Source: Streptomyces flavochromogenes (GTDB lineage: Bacteria; Actinomycetota; Actinomycetes; Streptomycetales; Streptomycetaceae). From it: a DNA stretch of 64,000 nucleotides. The stretch lies in assembly GCF_000717595.1 (NCBI RefSeq), contig NZ_JNZO01000033.1:62001-126000 (forward strand). Reading direction: 5' to 3'. A program made the position numbers and the translations under genes. Of the stretch, positions 52,427 through 61,275 are shown piece after piece; within the stretch, counting starts at the first letter, position 1, and every line of letters starts with the position of its first letter. The notes beneath the pieces were generated by a model. It made no database searches and was not told where the DNA came from. It saw only the letters and a list, made by a program, of their open reading frames with translations.

Positions 52427-54520
52427 GTGTCCTCGCCTCGACCGGGGGGTCGGCCGGGAGACGAGCAGGCTCCCGGGCCTCTGTGGTCGGAGCCCGGGAC
52501 GCTGCTCGAACAGGTGGCCGTGGCCGTGCTCGGCATCGACGAGGACGGCCGGATCTGCTACTGGGGGCCCGGTGCACAGCGGCTCTTCGGCCACGAGGCC
52601 CCGGACGTCCTGTCCCGGCCGGCCGCCGTCCTCTTCCCCGCCGCTCCCCTCGACGGGGCCGGTGCGGCGGAGCGCCTCGCGGAGCGCGGTCGTACGCTGG
52701 GGTACTGGCGGGCACGAGTGCCGACGCTGCACCGGGACGGCAGGGTCTTCGACTGCGGGTTCCGCGTCTTCCCGGTGACCGGTGCCGAGGGCCGCTCCGT
52801 CATTCTGGGTCTGGCGAGCGAGAGCGCCGGGCTCGACCGGGTGAAGACCAACCTCGCCTTCCTCGACGCGCTGTTCGCGACGTGCCCGATCGGGCTGGTG
52901 ATGCTCGACGAGAACCTGCGGTACGTCCACCTCAACCAGGCCCTGGCCGACATGGACGGGACCCCGATCGAGGACCACATCGGCCGGACCATGGCCGAGT
53001 TCATGATCACGTCCGACGGGGGTGAGTACCAGCGCATGCTCCGGGCCGTCGCCGACGAGGGCCGCACCGTCGTGAGCACACTGGTCGTGCTGCGGACTCC
53101 GGGGCGCCCCGACCGGGAGCAGGTACGCTCCGTGAGCTTCTTCCCGCTCAGCCGGGCCGTCGGTTCACGCGCGGGCGTCGGCGGCCTCCTCGTGGACGTC
53201 ACCGACCGCGAGCAGGCCCTCCTGGAAGCGGCAGCCGGCAGGCAGCGGCTGGCGCTCCTCGACAGGGCCGCGGCCCGCATCGGCACCACGCTGGATGTGA
53301 ACGTCACGGCCCGTGAGCTGGTCGACGCGGTCGTTCCCGAGTTCTGCGACGCCTCCGTGGTCGAGGTCGTGGAGTGGAAGGACGAACGCGAGGTGTTCGA
53401 TCCGGAGTCGGTGCTGCTCACCCGCCGGATCGCGGCCGGCACCTGTCTGCCGCCGCCCGCCCCCGAACTCGTCGGCGGCCTGGAGCGCGTGACCTACCCG
53501 CCCGGTTCGAGCATCCACCAGGCCCTGACGACGGGCCGTCCCGTCTGCGTCCCCGTGAACGCCGATTTCATGACGCGCACGGTGATCCACCAGGCCCGCG
53601 CCCAGCTCCTGGTCGACAGCGGTCTGACGTCGCTGCTCATCGCTCCGCTGATCGCGCGGGGCACGGTGCAGGGCATCACCATGTTCGGCCGCTCCGGCGG
53701 CCGTCCGGACTTCACCGAGGAGGACCTCAGCCTGGCGGGCGAGATCGCCTCGCGGGCCGCGCTCTCCCTGGACAACGCGCGGCTCTACAGCCGGGTCCAG
53801 GACATCGCTCTCACCCTCCAGCGCGCGCTGCTGCCCACGGCCGTCGCGAGCGGCCCGTCCGTGCACGTCGCCCATCGCTACCTGCCGGGCAGCCAGGCCA
53901 CCGAGGTCGGCGGCGACTGGTACGACGTGATCGATCTGCCCGGCGGCCGGGTGGCCCTGGTGGTCGGCGACGTGATGGGGCACGGCGTGCCCGCGGCGGC
54001 GGCGATGGGGCGGCTGCGCATCACCGCCAAGGCGCTGGCCCGCCAGAACCTGGAACCCGACCGTCTCCTGGAGGAGCTCGACGTCTGCGCCCAGGACGCC
54101 GGTATCGCGTACGCCACCTGCCTCTACATCCGCTACGACCCTCCGACGGGACTGGCCCGTATCGCCAACGCGGGTCATCTGCCGCCGCTGCTCCGCCGGG
54201 CGAACGGCACGGTCGAGTCGATCGACGAGGTGCTGGGGGTGCCGCTGGGAGTGGGCGGCGTGCCGTTCCGTACGACCGAGATCGAACTTCACGACGGCGA
54301 CACCCTCGCGCTGTACACCGACGGTCTCGTCGAGGCGCGCGGCGTCGACATCGACGAGGGAATGGCCGCGCTGAGGTCTCGACTCGAAGGCATGACCGGC
54401 ACGTTGGAGGAGACGGCGGACGGCATCCTGGCACGGCTGCTGCCCGAGGCGCCCACCGACGACGCCGTGATCGTGCTCGCCAGGATCCGGCGTGAAGGCC
54501 TCGGAGACGTCCCGGCCTGA
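52427..54520 (+). CDS. PAS-GAF-SpoIIE serine phosphatase
   Basis: 697 residues. Two PAS domains (about 25-130 and 145-265), a GAF domain (about 275-440) and a C-terminal PP2C/SpoIIE phosphatase (about 460-690, with EVGGDWYDV, VVGDVMGHGVPAA and LYTDGLVEAR carrying metal ligands). Such proteins dephosphorylate anti-sigma-factor antagonists and so link a signal to partner switching, a very expanded family in Streptomyces. No anti-sigma gene lies beside it. Start GTG 52427 is close to GGAAAGGGGG. Confidence 0.9.
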   Translation: MSSPRPGGRPGDEQAPGPLWSEPGTLLEQVAVAVLGIDEDGRICYWGPGAQRLFGHEAPDVLSRPAAVLFPAAPLDGAGAAERLAERGRTLGYWRARVPTLHRDGRVFDCGFRVFPVTGAEGRSVILGLASESAGLDRVKTNLAFLDALFATCPIGLVMLDENLRYVHLNQALADMDGTPIEDHIGRTMAEFMITSDGGEYQRMLRAVADEGRTVVSTLVVLRTPGRPDREQVRSVSFFPLSRAVGSRAGVGGLLVDVTDREQALLEAAAGRQRLALLDRAAARIGTTLDVNVTARELVDAVVPEFCDASVVEVVEWKDEREVFDPESVLLTRRIAAGTCLPPPAPELVGGLERVTYPPGSSIHQALTTGRPVCVPVNADFMTRTVIHQARAQLLVDSGLTSLLIAPLIARGTVQGITMFGRSGGRPDFTEEDLSLAGEIASRAALSLDNARLYSRVQDIALTLQRALLPTAVASGPSVHVAHRYLPGSQATEVGGDWYDVIDLPGGRVALVVGDVMGHGVPAAAAMGRLRITAKALARQNLEPDRLLEELDVCAQDAGIAYATCLYIRYDPPTGLARIANAGHLPPLLRRANGTVESIDEVLGVPLGVGGVPFRTTEIELHDGDTLALYTDGLVEARGVDIDEGMAALRSRLEGMTGTLEETADGILARLLPEAPTDDAVIVLARIRREGLGDVPA

Positions 54521-54553
54521 TCGACACGACCCCCTCGGCACGGCCGGCCTCGC

Positions 54554-55618
54554 TCAGCCGCCGCTGGACGAGCGCACCCGCAGTCGCGGGAGGACGAAGA
54601 GCCGGTGCCGGGGAGCGTCCGGCTGCTCGATCCTGCGCACGAGCAACTCCACGGCGGACGCGCCGACCTCATGCTTCGCCGGGGCGATGGCGCTCAGCGG
54701 GATGTCGGCGAGCCCCGCCACCTCGTCGTCGTACGCCACGATCGCGACGCCGCCGGGGACCTGGACGGACCGCGCGCGCAGCCTCCTCAGCAGTGCGAGC
54801 GCATGGTTGTCGGGATGGGCGATGACCGCGTCGACGCGGCCCGCCGCCACGGCGTCCAGCAGCTCCTCGACCGGGTCGTCGTACTCCGGGCTGCCGGGGC
54901 CCGCGTCGCCGGTGTCCAGGACGGACGCCGGGAGGGGGGCTTCGAGCCCGGCCGCGCGGACGCCGGCCTCGAAGCCCTCGATGATCCACTGCGCGGTCGG
55001 GCTCGTGCCGCGTACGAGCAGCGCGAGGCGCGTACGGCCCGCCTCCGCGAGGTGCCGCACGGCCAGGCGCGCCCCGTGGACGTGGTCGGACACGACGTGG
55101 TCGATGCCGGCCATCTCGTCCGACTCGGGCCGGCGCTCCACGATCACGACGGGGACGGGCAGGTGCTCGTACCAGCCGCGCGGCCCGGTCGGAACGACGA
55201 GCAGCCCGTCGACGCCGTCGCCGATCATCCTGTCGACCTGCGCGCGTTCCTCGTCCGCGTCGTACCCCGAGATGTCGAGCACGAGCCGGGCGTTCCGGGC
55301 GGCGGCGGCCTCGCGGGCGCCCTTGATCACCTCGGGGTAGTAGTAGTCGGCGGACGGCACGATCAGGCCGATGACGCGCTCCCGGCCCCGGGCCGGTGCC
55401 GCGGGGTCCGCGTCGGCGGGCGCGGTCTCCGCCCAGGTCTCGGGCAGCATGGCCCCGCCGTGCACCCGGGCGACCAGGCCGCGGTCGGCGAGGATCTCCA
55501 CGTCGCGGCGGATCGTGACCGGGGAGACTCCCAGCTCGGCGGCGAAGTCGCTGACCCGGAGGGAGCCCTCTTCGCGCAGCCTGCGCAGGATCGCCTGATG
55601 CCTGTGTTCCGCGTGCAC
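54554..55618 (-). CDS. DeoR HTH plus LacI-type ligand-domain regulator
   Basis: 354 residues. A DeoR-type HTH occupies the first 60 residues (LRVSDFAAELGVSPVTIRRDVEIL), while about 85-350 is a periplasmic-binding-type sensor of LacI class (GLIVPSADYYYPEVIKGARE, VVIVERRPESDEM). The hybrid is uncommon but known in actinomycetes. It is divergent from the PL8 lyase gene with a 209-base gap, so it probably represses the lyase until a saccharide binds. GTG 55618 has GAGGGGAGCGG upstream. Confidence 0.88.
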   Translation of the reverse strand: MHAEHRHQAILRRLREEGSLRVSDFAAELGVSPVTIRRDVEILADRGLVARVHGGAMLPETWAETAPADADPAAPARGRERVIGLIVPSADYYYPEVIKGAREAAAARNARLVLDISGYDADEERAQVDRMIGDGVDGLLVVPTGPRGWYEHLPVPVVIVERRPESDEMAGIDHVVSDHVHGARLAVRHLAEAGRTRLALLVRGTSPTAQWIIEGFEAGVRAAGLEAPLPASVLDTGDAGPGSPEYDDPVEELLDAVAAGRVDAVIAHPDNHALALLRRLRARSVQVPGGVAIVAYDDEVAGLADIPLSAIAPAKHEVGASAVELLVRRIEQPDAPRHRLFVLPRLRVRSSSGG

Positions 55619-55827
55619 GTAACCGCTCCCCTCGAACGACGGCCCAGTTCAGGAGCAGTGTAGCCACCTTCCGATCGATTCCGTCTGTTCCTTGCCGAAT
55701 GGACAATCTATGGCGGTTCCTGTTCAAACCGTTGCTCTCTTGGTTTTCTGCGTGTTAGAAACCCCACGCTTACGAGCCAGCGACAGCGCCGAGGCAACGA
55801 CGCGCTCCTCCCGTAAAGGTCGTCCCC

Positions 55828-58269
55828 ATGCCATCTCCCTGGCCTCGCCGCACCTTCCTCCACGCCGCCGGCGGGGGCGCGCTCGCCCTCGGACTCACCG
55901 GGACCCTCGCGCACCCGTCCGGCGCCTCCGAAGTCCCCGCGGTCGCGGGGACATCCACCTCCACGTCCGACGCCGAGTTCGACGCGCTGCGCGGCAAGTG
56001 GCGCGACCTCGTCCTCGGTACGGGCTTCAGCCCGACGGCGGAACCGTTCCGGACCATCCTCGGCACCCTGGGCACGACCGCGGCCGGCTACCTGGCGACC
56101 ATGGCCCCGGCGAGCGGTTCGCTCTGGCCGGGCCGCTCCTGGGCCGACCCGGAGCCCGATCTCGACGCCGAGTCGTACGCCTTCTCGGCGACCATGAACG
56201 ACGCGTACAACCGGCTGCGGACCATGGCCGAGGCTTACTCCCAGCCGGGCACCGGACTGACCGGGGACACCGCCCTCCGGGACGCCGTCCTCACCGGCCT
56301 CGACCACCTGTACTCCGAGGTCTACAACGAGCACACGACGCGGTACGGCAACTGGTACAACTGGCAGATCGGCGCCCCTCAGGCCCTGATGGACACCTGC
56401 GTGCTGATGTACGACCACCTGCCCGCGACCCGGATCGCCGACTACTGCCGGGCCGTGGACGCGTTCGTGCCGGATTCGGTCTTCGCCTCGTACACCGGGA
56501 CCAGCACCGGCGCCAACCGGGTCGACCTGTGCCGCGGAGTCGTTTTGCGCGGCATCGTCGGCAAGGACCCGGCCAAGATCACCCTGGCGTCCCAGGCACT
56601 GGCCCCGGTCTTCCCCTACGTCACCTCGGGCGACGGCTTCTACGACGACGGATCGTTCGTCCAGCACCGCAACGTCCCCTACATCGGCGGCTACGGCGCG
56701 GTGCTGCACGACGGCGTGGGCCGGCTGCTCGCCCTGCTGCGCGGATCGCACTGGGAGGTGACGGGCCCGGGCACGCAGCTCTTCCTCGACACGATCGAGA
56801 AGGCCGTCGCACCGTTCATCTACAACGGCCTGATCATGGACAACGTCAGCAGCAGGGGCGTCAGCCGCATCGGCACCAACGAACACCAGCGCGCCCATGG
56901 CCTGATGGCGACCATCCTGCTGGTCGGCCAGGGGGCGAGCCCCGAGGAGAACGCCCGCTGGCGGGCCATGGTCAAGGGCTGGCTGCAGCGCGACTACTAC
57001 TACCCCGCACTCAAGAACCCCGGCCTCAGCCTGATCAGGGCATCACTGCTGCAGGCACTGCAGGACGACACCTCCGTGAAGGCCGCACCCGAGCCCGTCG
57101 AGCACCGGCTGTTCCCCAACATGGCCCGGGCCACGCACCGGCGTCGCGACTGGGCGGCCTCCTTCTCCATGGCCTCGAACCGCATCGCCCACTACGAGTT
57201 CGGCAACGGCGAGCACGCCCGCGGCTACCACACCGGCGCCGGGTGGCTCTCCTGGTGGGGCGGCGACTTCGGTCTGGAGCAGTACTCGGACGCGTACTGG
57301 CCCACCGTCGACCCGTACCGCCTGCCCGGCATCACCGCCTCGCGCAAGCCGCTCGCCGACGGCGAGGGCGGCAACTGGGGGCAGCCCATGCCGGACGCCG
57401 CCTGGGTCGGCGGCACGACCGACGGCGAGTACGCCGCCGTCGGCCAGCACCTCAAGGGGCTGTCCAGCACCCTGGACGCCAGGAAGTCCTGGTTCTGCCT
57501 CGACGACTCCGTCGTCTGCCTCGGCGCCGGCATCACCGCCAAGGACGGCCACGCCGTCGAGACGACCGTCGACAACCGCGCCCTCGGCGCCACGGGTGCC
57601 CCGGTGCTCACGGTCGACGGCCGGCCGCAGCCGGTGGCCCAAGGCTGGACGGCCACCTTCGACGACGCCCGGTGGGCCCACATCGCCGGGCAGGCGGGCT
57701 ACGTCTTCCCCGCCGGCGTCACGCTCGGCGCGGTACGCGAGGAGCGCACCGGCTCCTGGCGGGACATCAACACCGGCGGCTCGCCCGACCCGATCACCCG
57801 CCGCTACCTGACTCTCTTCACCGACCACGGCGTCGATCCGGCCGGCGGCGCCTACGCCTACGTCCTGCTGCCGGGAGCGAGCGCCAGGGCCACCGCCCAC
57901 CGTTCCCGAGACCGGGGATGGCTGCGGATCCTCGCCAACTCCGTCTCCCAGCAGGGCGTACGCGTGCCGAAGCTGGGCCTGACCGCGGTCAACTTCTGGA
58001 GCGCGGGTACCGTCGAGAGGCTGCGGACGAGCGCCCCCGCCTCCGTGCTCGTACGGGAGCACCGCAACGGTACGGCGACCCTGGTGGTCTCGGACCCCGC
58101 GCGACAGGCCACCTCGCTGGAGGTCCTCTGGAACCGCAGGGTGACGAAGGTGCTCTCCCGGCCCGCCACGGTCACCGCCGCCACGACCGGGTCGTCGCTG
58201 AAGCTCACGTTCGGCGACCTCACCGGCCAGGCCGGCGCGCCGCAGAGGATCACGGTCCGGCTCGGCTGA
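55828..58269 (+). CDS. Polysaccharide lyase family 8 (hyaluronate/chondroitin/xanthan lyase type), Tat-exported
   Basis: 813 residues with a twin-arginine signal (WPRRTFLHAAGGG) and a signal-type hydrophobic stretch. The N-terminal alpha/alpha toroid (to about 400) is followed by beta-sandwich domains. The PL8 catalytic triad is at the expected spacing: Asn230 in GANRVD, His280 in VQHRNV and Tyr289 in GGYGAV, matching N-50-H-9-Y in pneumococcal hyaluronate lyase. It cleaves uronic-acid-containing polymers by beta-elimination outside the cell. Substrate within PL8 cannot be fixed by sequence alone. Confidence 0.93.
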   Translation: MPSPWPRRTFLHAAGGGALALGLTGTLAHPSGASEVPAVAGTSTSTSDAEFDALRGKWRDLVLGTGFSPTAEPFRTILGTLGTTAAGYLATMAPASGSLWPGRSWADPEPDLDAESYAFSATMNDAYNRLRTMAEAYSQPGTGLTGDTALRDAVLTGLDHLYSEVYNEHTTRYGNWYNWQIGAPQALMDTCVLMYDHLPATRIADYCRAVDAFVPDSVFASYTGTSTGANRVDLCRGVVLRGIVGKDPAKITLASQALAPVFPYVTSGDGFYDDGSFVQHRNVPYIGGYGAVLHDGVGRLLALLRGSHWEVTGPGTQLFLDTIEKAVAPFIYNGLIMDNVSSRGVSRIGTNEHQRAHGLMATILLVGQGASPEENARWRAMVKGWLQRDYYYPALKNPGLSLIRASLLQALQDDTSVKAAPEPVEHRLFPNMARATHRRRDWAASFSMASNRIAHYEFGNGEHARGYHTGAGWLSWWGGDFGLEQYSDAYWPTVDPYRLPGITASRKPLADGEGGNWGQPMPDAAWVGGTTDGEYAAVGQHLKGLSSTLDARKSWFCLDDSVVCLGAGITAKDGHAVETTVDNRALGATGAPVLTVDGRPQPVAQGWTATFDDARWAHIAGQAGYVFPAGVTLGAVREERTGSWRDINTGGSPDPITRRYLTLFTDHGVDPAGGAYAYVLLPGASARATAHRSRDRGWLRILANSVSQQGVRVPKLGLTAVNFWSAGTVERLRTSAPASVLVREHRNGTATLVVSDPARQATSLEVLWNRRVTKVLSRPATVTAATTGSSLKLTFGDLTGQAGAPQRITVRLG

Positions 58270-58280
58270 CACCGAGGCCG

Positions 58281-58333
58281 GAGGCGCGCGCCGTGGGCGT
58301 GAACACCCCCAACACGGCCCAGGCGCGCGCCTC
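58281..58333 (+). terminator. 12-bp hairpin with inner stem between the two lyase-type genes
   Basis: Perfect arms GAGGCGCGCGCC enclose a 29-nt loop that itself can fold through GGGCGTG/CACCCCC. It lies after PL8 and before the next ribosome site, so it may terminate or attenuate. Confidence 0.65.
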
Positions 58334-58366
58334 TTGCTGACTCCGCTATCCCCTCGGGAGGAATTC

Positions 58367-59152
58367 ATGCATCACGGCGGCACCCCAGGCGTCCCCCGCG
58401 TCTCCCCCTCGGCCATCCTCCGCTCCCCTGCCGATCGGCAGCCGCCGCGCCGGCGGCGCCGGCGGCTGCCGGCCGCCACGGCACTCGCCGCGATGCTCCC
58501 GCTCGCCCTGGCGACCCCCGCGCACGCCTCGGTCGAGTGGGACGGCGACGCCGACAACGGCGGCACCGCCGTGTTCGGCGCGGTCCTCTGCGACTCCCCG
58601 TCGTACGTCTACCAGCCCGACTGGGGCGACGGCCGCGGGAAGATCTTCGGCTTCACCAAGGCGGTGGGCTCCGAGCGGTGCGAGGGACACGGCCTCGCCG
58701 GCCACACCCTCACGTCCGGCCGGACGTACTGGTTCGGCTGGGAGTCCATGACCAAGACCGGCAACGCCCAGACCGTCTTCCAGTGGAAGTCGTGGGGCAC
58801 CGGTGCCGAGCACGACCAGAACTACCCGGTGATCATGAAGGTCGAGGACAGTCGGCTGAAGATCTGGTACGTCGCTCCGGGCGAGCAGTGGATCCCCATC
58901 GGCAACGTCGCCTGGAACCCCGGCACTTGGCACAGGATCGAGCTGGGCATCGACGCCCGCGCCTCGACGGCCGGTTTCGTACTCCTCTACGTGAACGGCC
59001 AGTTGGTCGCGGACCACCATGACGCGCGGACCTGGGACCTCAAGGGCAACGTCCCCCGGTGGGGCACCTACGGCTCCACCCTCACCGATGTCGAGTCGGT
59101 CCACTGGGTCGACGGGCTGAAGATGGGGACGACGCGGGCCGACGTCGACTGA
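58367..59152 (+). CDS. Secreted heparin-lyase-I-like protein
   Basis: 261 residues with a long basic N-terminal segment and a signal peptide ending near residue 55 (LPLALATPAHAS). The mature domain is a concanavalin-like beta-jelly roll of the polysaccharide-lyase/heparin-lyase-I type (TYWFGWESM, VFQWKSWGTGAEHDQNYP, PGTWHRIELGIDA). Related proteins cleave glucuronan, heparin or alginate. It follows the PL8 gene with an ideal ribosome site (GGGAGGAATTC) and could share its regulation or be separately terminated by the hairpin. Specificity is not predicted. Confidence 0.8.
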   Translation: MHHGGTPGVPRVSPSAILRSPADRQPPRRRRRRLPAATALAAMLPLALATPAHASVEWDGDADNGGTAVFGAVLCDSPSYVYQPDWGDGRGKIFGFTKAVGSERCEGHGLAGHTLTSGRTYWFGWESMTKTGNAQTVFQWKSWGTGAEHDQNYPVIMKVEDSRLKIWYVAPGEQWIPIGNVAWNPGTWHRIELGIDARASTAGFVLLYVNGQLVADHHDARTWDLKGNVPRWGTYGSTLTDVESVHWVDGLKMGTTRADVD

Positions 59153-59157
59153 AACCT

Positions 59158-59176
59158 GCGGACGGACGGAGTCCGC
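59158..59176 (+). terminator. Short hairpin after the lyase-like gene
   Basis: 6-bp arms GCGGAC/GTCCGC with a 7-nt loop a few bases after the stop. The following 270 bases show no gene. Confidence 0.5.
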
Positions 59177-59453
59177 CTCAACAGGGGGGCGTGCGGAGGC
59201 ACTTCGGCGAAGGCTAAAGAACAAGCCAAGCATCACCCGGCCGACACCTCCGGATCACCCCCGAATCGGCGGCGCCGGCAACCCGGCGTCACGGCATCGT
59301 CACAGGTCACCCGCCACGCCCCCGCCGTCAACACGAAGACGGGCCATCACCCGTCGGTGATTCCACCTTCAAAGGTTCAGCACATTTTGCATACATCCCC
59401 TCTCCAGACGGGCCCCGATGCTCTAGATTGACCATGCTTCACAGCTCGGACAC

Positions 59454-59521
59454 CAGGCGACAAACCATGATCTTTCGACCGAGCGTCGGGGACGGCCGTC
59501 AACGCCGTCCCCTGTCGCCTG
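59454..59521 (+). promoter_or_regulatory. Structured element upstream of the exopolysaccharide genes
   Basis: Outer stem CAGGCGAC (59454-59461) with GTCGCCTG (59514-59521), enclosing an inner 9-bp stem GGGGACGGC (59488-59496) with GCCGTCCCC (59504-59512). The two perfect stems are separated by a single T on the right and 26 bases on the left. It resembles an RNA leader fold. No known riboswitch class was recognised. Confidence 0.45.
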
Positions 59522-59532
59522 AATGAGCGTGT

Positions 59533-59561
59533 TCACGTAACGCCGCACCACCGTTACGTGA
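59533..59561. promoter_or_regulatory. 10-bp inverted repeat TCACGTAACG
   Basis: TCACGTAACG (59533-59542) and its exact complement (59552-59561) with a 9-base gap, between the structured element and the sugar-transferase gene. A likely operator or the apex of an RNA hairpin. Confidence 0.55.
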
Positions 59562-59603
59562 TGCGCGGGGCGGGCGGGGACCCACCCCGATGTGAGGAAC
59601 AGC

Positions 59604-59674
59604 GCGGCGCGGGAGGCGGGGGCCTCCCGAGGGGAGGAGCGGCGCGGGGGGCGGGGGTGCCTCCCGGGGGGAGG
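59604..59674 (+). repeat. Tandem imperfect 35-bp duplication that includes the ribosome site
   Basis: Two copies starting GCGGCGCGGG at 59604 and GCGGCGCGGG at 59639. Both contain a purine-rich GGGGAGGA-like stretch, and only the second precedes a start codon. Confidence 0.6.
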
Positions 59675-59678
59675 AACC

Positions 59679-61202
59679 GTGTGGAGCCAACACGTCGAGC
59701 CCACTGAGGCCCTGGGGGGGTCTGTGCAGCAGGGTGAGTTAGTCAGTCCTTTTCCATCGGCGCCCGGGCGCCTGGACAACGGGTCGATCAGCAGGACGAC
59801 GATCGACTGGGAGCAGCGCTACCGCCGCGCCGTGATCACCAGTGACACCGTGGCCACCGCCCTCGTGGTGGCGGCGATCGGTGGCTTCTTCGGGGTCCGG
59901 GACGCCGCCAACTGGCACGAGAAGTGGAGGATCCTGGCCTTCGCCACCGAACTCCTCGTGCTCGCGGCGCTCGCGGTGAGCCGCTCCTGGTCTCCGGCCG
60001 TACTCGGCCAGGGCGCCGAGGAGTTCCGCCGGCTCGGACGCTCGCTGTGCACGGCGGCCGTCGTGCTTGCCCTGGTCGGGATCGCCCTGACCTCGCGCAA
60101 CATCAAACTCTGGATCTTCGTCGCGATACCGGTGATCGCGCTCGTCACCATGACCGAGCGCTATCTGCTCCGTCTCTGGCTCCACAAACAGAGAAAGGAA
60201 GGACGGTGTCTGCGTCCGGTGCTCGCTGCCGGGAGCGCGGCCACCGTGCGCGATCTGATCACCCGGACCCGTAAGTTCCCGCACCTCGGCTGGCGCGTGG
60301 AGGCGGTGTGCACGGCGGACACACCCGGGCCCGACACCGACCAGGTGGACGGGGTGCCGGTCGTCGGTGAGCTGGCCGACGTGGCGGGGCATGTACGCCG
60401 CGACGGCTACCGTGTCGTCGCGGTCACCCCCGATCCGCACTGGTCACCGGACCGGCTGCAGCGGCTGGCCTGGAACCTGGAGGGCAGCGACGCCGAAATG
60501 GTCGTGGCCCCGGTGCTCATGGAGGTGGCCGGCCCCCGGCTGCACGTCGACGCGGTGCTCGGCATCCCGCTGCTGCGGGTCAGCATGCCGACCTTCACCG
60601 GCGGCCGGCGGGCGGTCAAGGAGGTCGTCGACCGGATGGGCGCGGCGGTCCTGCTGATGCTGTTCGCGCCGCTGATGACGGTGGTCGCGCTGCTCGTACT
60701 GGTGGACAGCCGGGGTGGAGCGGTCTACCGCCAGCGCAGGGTAGGCAAGGACGGCCGCGAGTTCACCATTCTCAAGTTCCGCACCATGGTCGTCGGGGCC
60801 GACGCGGCACGCGCCGAGCTGGCCCACCGCAACGAGGGCGCCGGCCTGCTGTTCAAGCTCCGCCGCGATCCGCGGGTGACCCGGGTGGGAACGGTGCTGC
60901 GCCGGTACTCGCTCGACGAACTGCCGCAGCTCTTCAACGTGCTCACCGGCTCCATGTCGCTGGTCGGCCCGCGGCCTCCGCTGCCGGAGGAGTCCGCCGC
61001 GTACGGACCGGACATCCGGAGGCGTCTCCTCGTCAAGCCCGGGCTCACCGGCCTGTGGCAGATCAGCGGACGCAGCGACCTCTCGTGGGAGGAGGCGGTC
61101 CGGCTGGATCTGCGGTACGTGGAGGACTGGTCGCTCGCCCTGGACACGGTGATCTTGTGGAAGACGTTCCGTGCGGTGATCCATGGCAAGGGGGCCTACT
61201 GA
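59679..61202 (+). CDS. Exopolysaccharide sugar-phosphate transferase (WbaP/CpsE type)
   Basis: 507 residues: N-terminal helices (about 50-155), a CoA-binding-like middle domain (about 170-300), one more helix near 330 and a C-terminal bacterial sugar transferase domain (EFTILKFRTM, LRRYSLDELPQLFNVLTGSMSLVGPRP, KPGLTGLWQISGRS). It moves a sugar 1-phosphate from an NDP-sugar onto undecaprenyl phosphate, the priming step of exopolysaccharide assembly. GTG 59679 was chosen because GGGGAGG ends five bases before it. It is the first gene of the EPS operon. Confidence 0.93.
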   Translation: MWSQHVEPTEALGGSVQQGELVSPFPSAPGRLDNGSISRTTIDWEQRYRRAVITSDTVATALVVAAIGGFFGVRDAANWHEKWRILAFATELLVLAALAVSRSWSPAVLGQGAEEFRRLGRSLCTAAVVLALVGIALTSRNIKLWIFVAIPVIALVTMTERYLLRLWLHKQRKEGRCLRPVLAAGSAATVRDLITRTRKFPHLGWRVEAVCTADTPGPDTDQVDGVPVVGELADVAGHVRRDGYRVVAVTPDPHWSPDRLQRLAWNLEGSDAEMVVAPVLMEVAGPRLHVDAVLGIPLLRVSMPTFTGGRRAVKEVVDRMGAAVLLMLFAPLMTVVALLVLVDSRGGAVYRQRRVGKDGREFTILKFRTMVVGADAARAELAHRNEGAGLLFKLRRDPRVTRVGTVLRRYSLDELPQLFNVLTGSMSLVGPRPPLPEESAAYGPDIRRRLLVKPGLTGLWQISGRSDLSWEEAVRLDLRYVEDWSLALDTVILWKTFRAVIHGKGAY

Positions 61203-61275
61203 TGCGCGGGGAGCGTCGTCAGGTGGGCTCGGGTACGGCAGGCCGCAAGGGCCTGCCCAGGGGGAGGAACAGGGC

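Noticed and set aside
59454..59521. c-di-GMP (GEMM) or cyclic-di-AMP riboswitch
   Set aside because: The string GACAAACC recalls the GEMM core, but the conserved second element (GACGCAAAGCC-like) and tetraloop-receptor arrangement are absent, and no ydaO-type core is seen.
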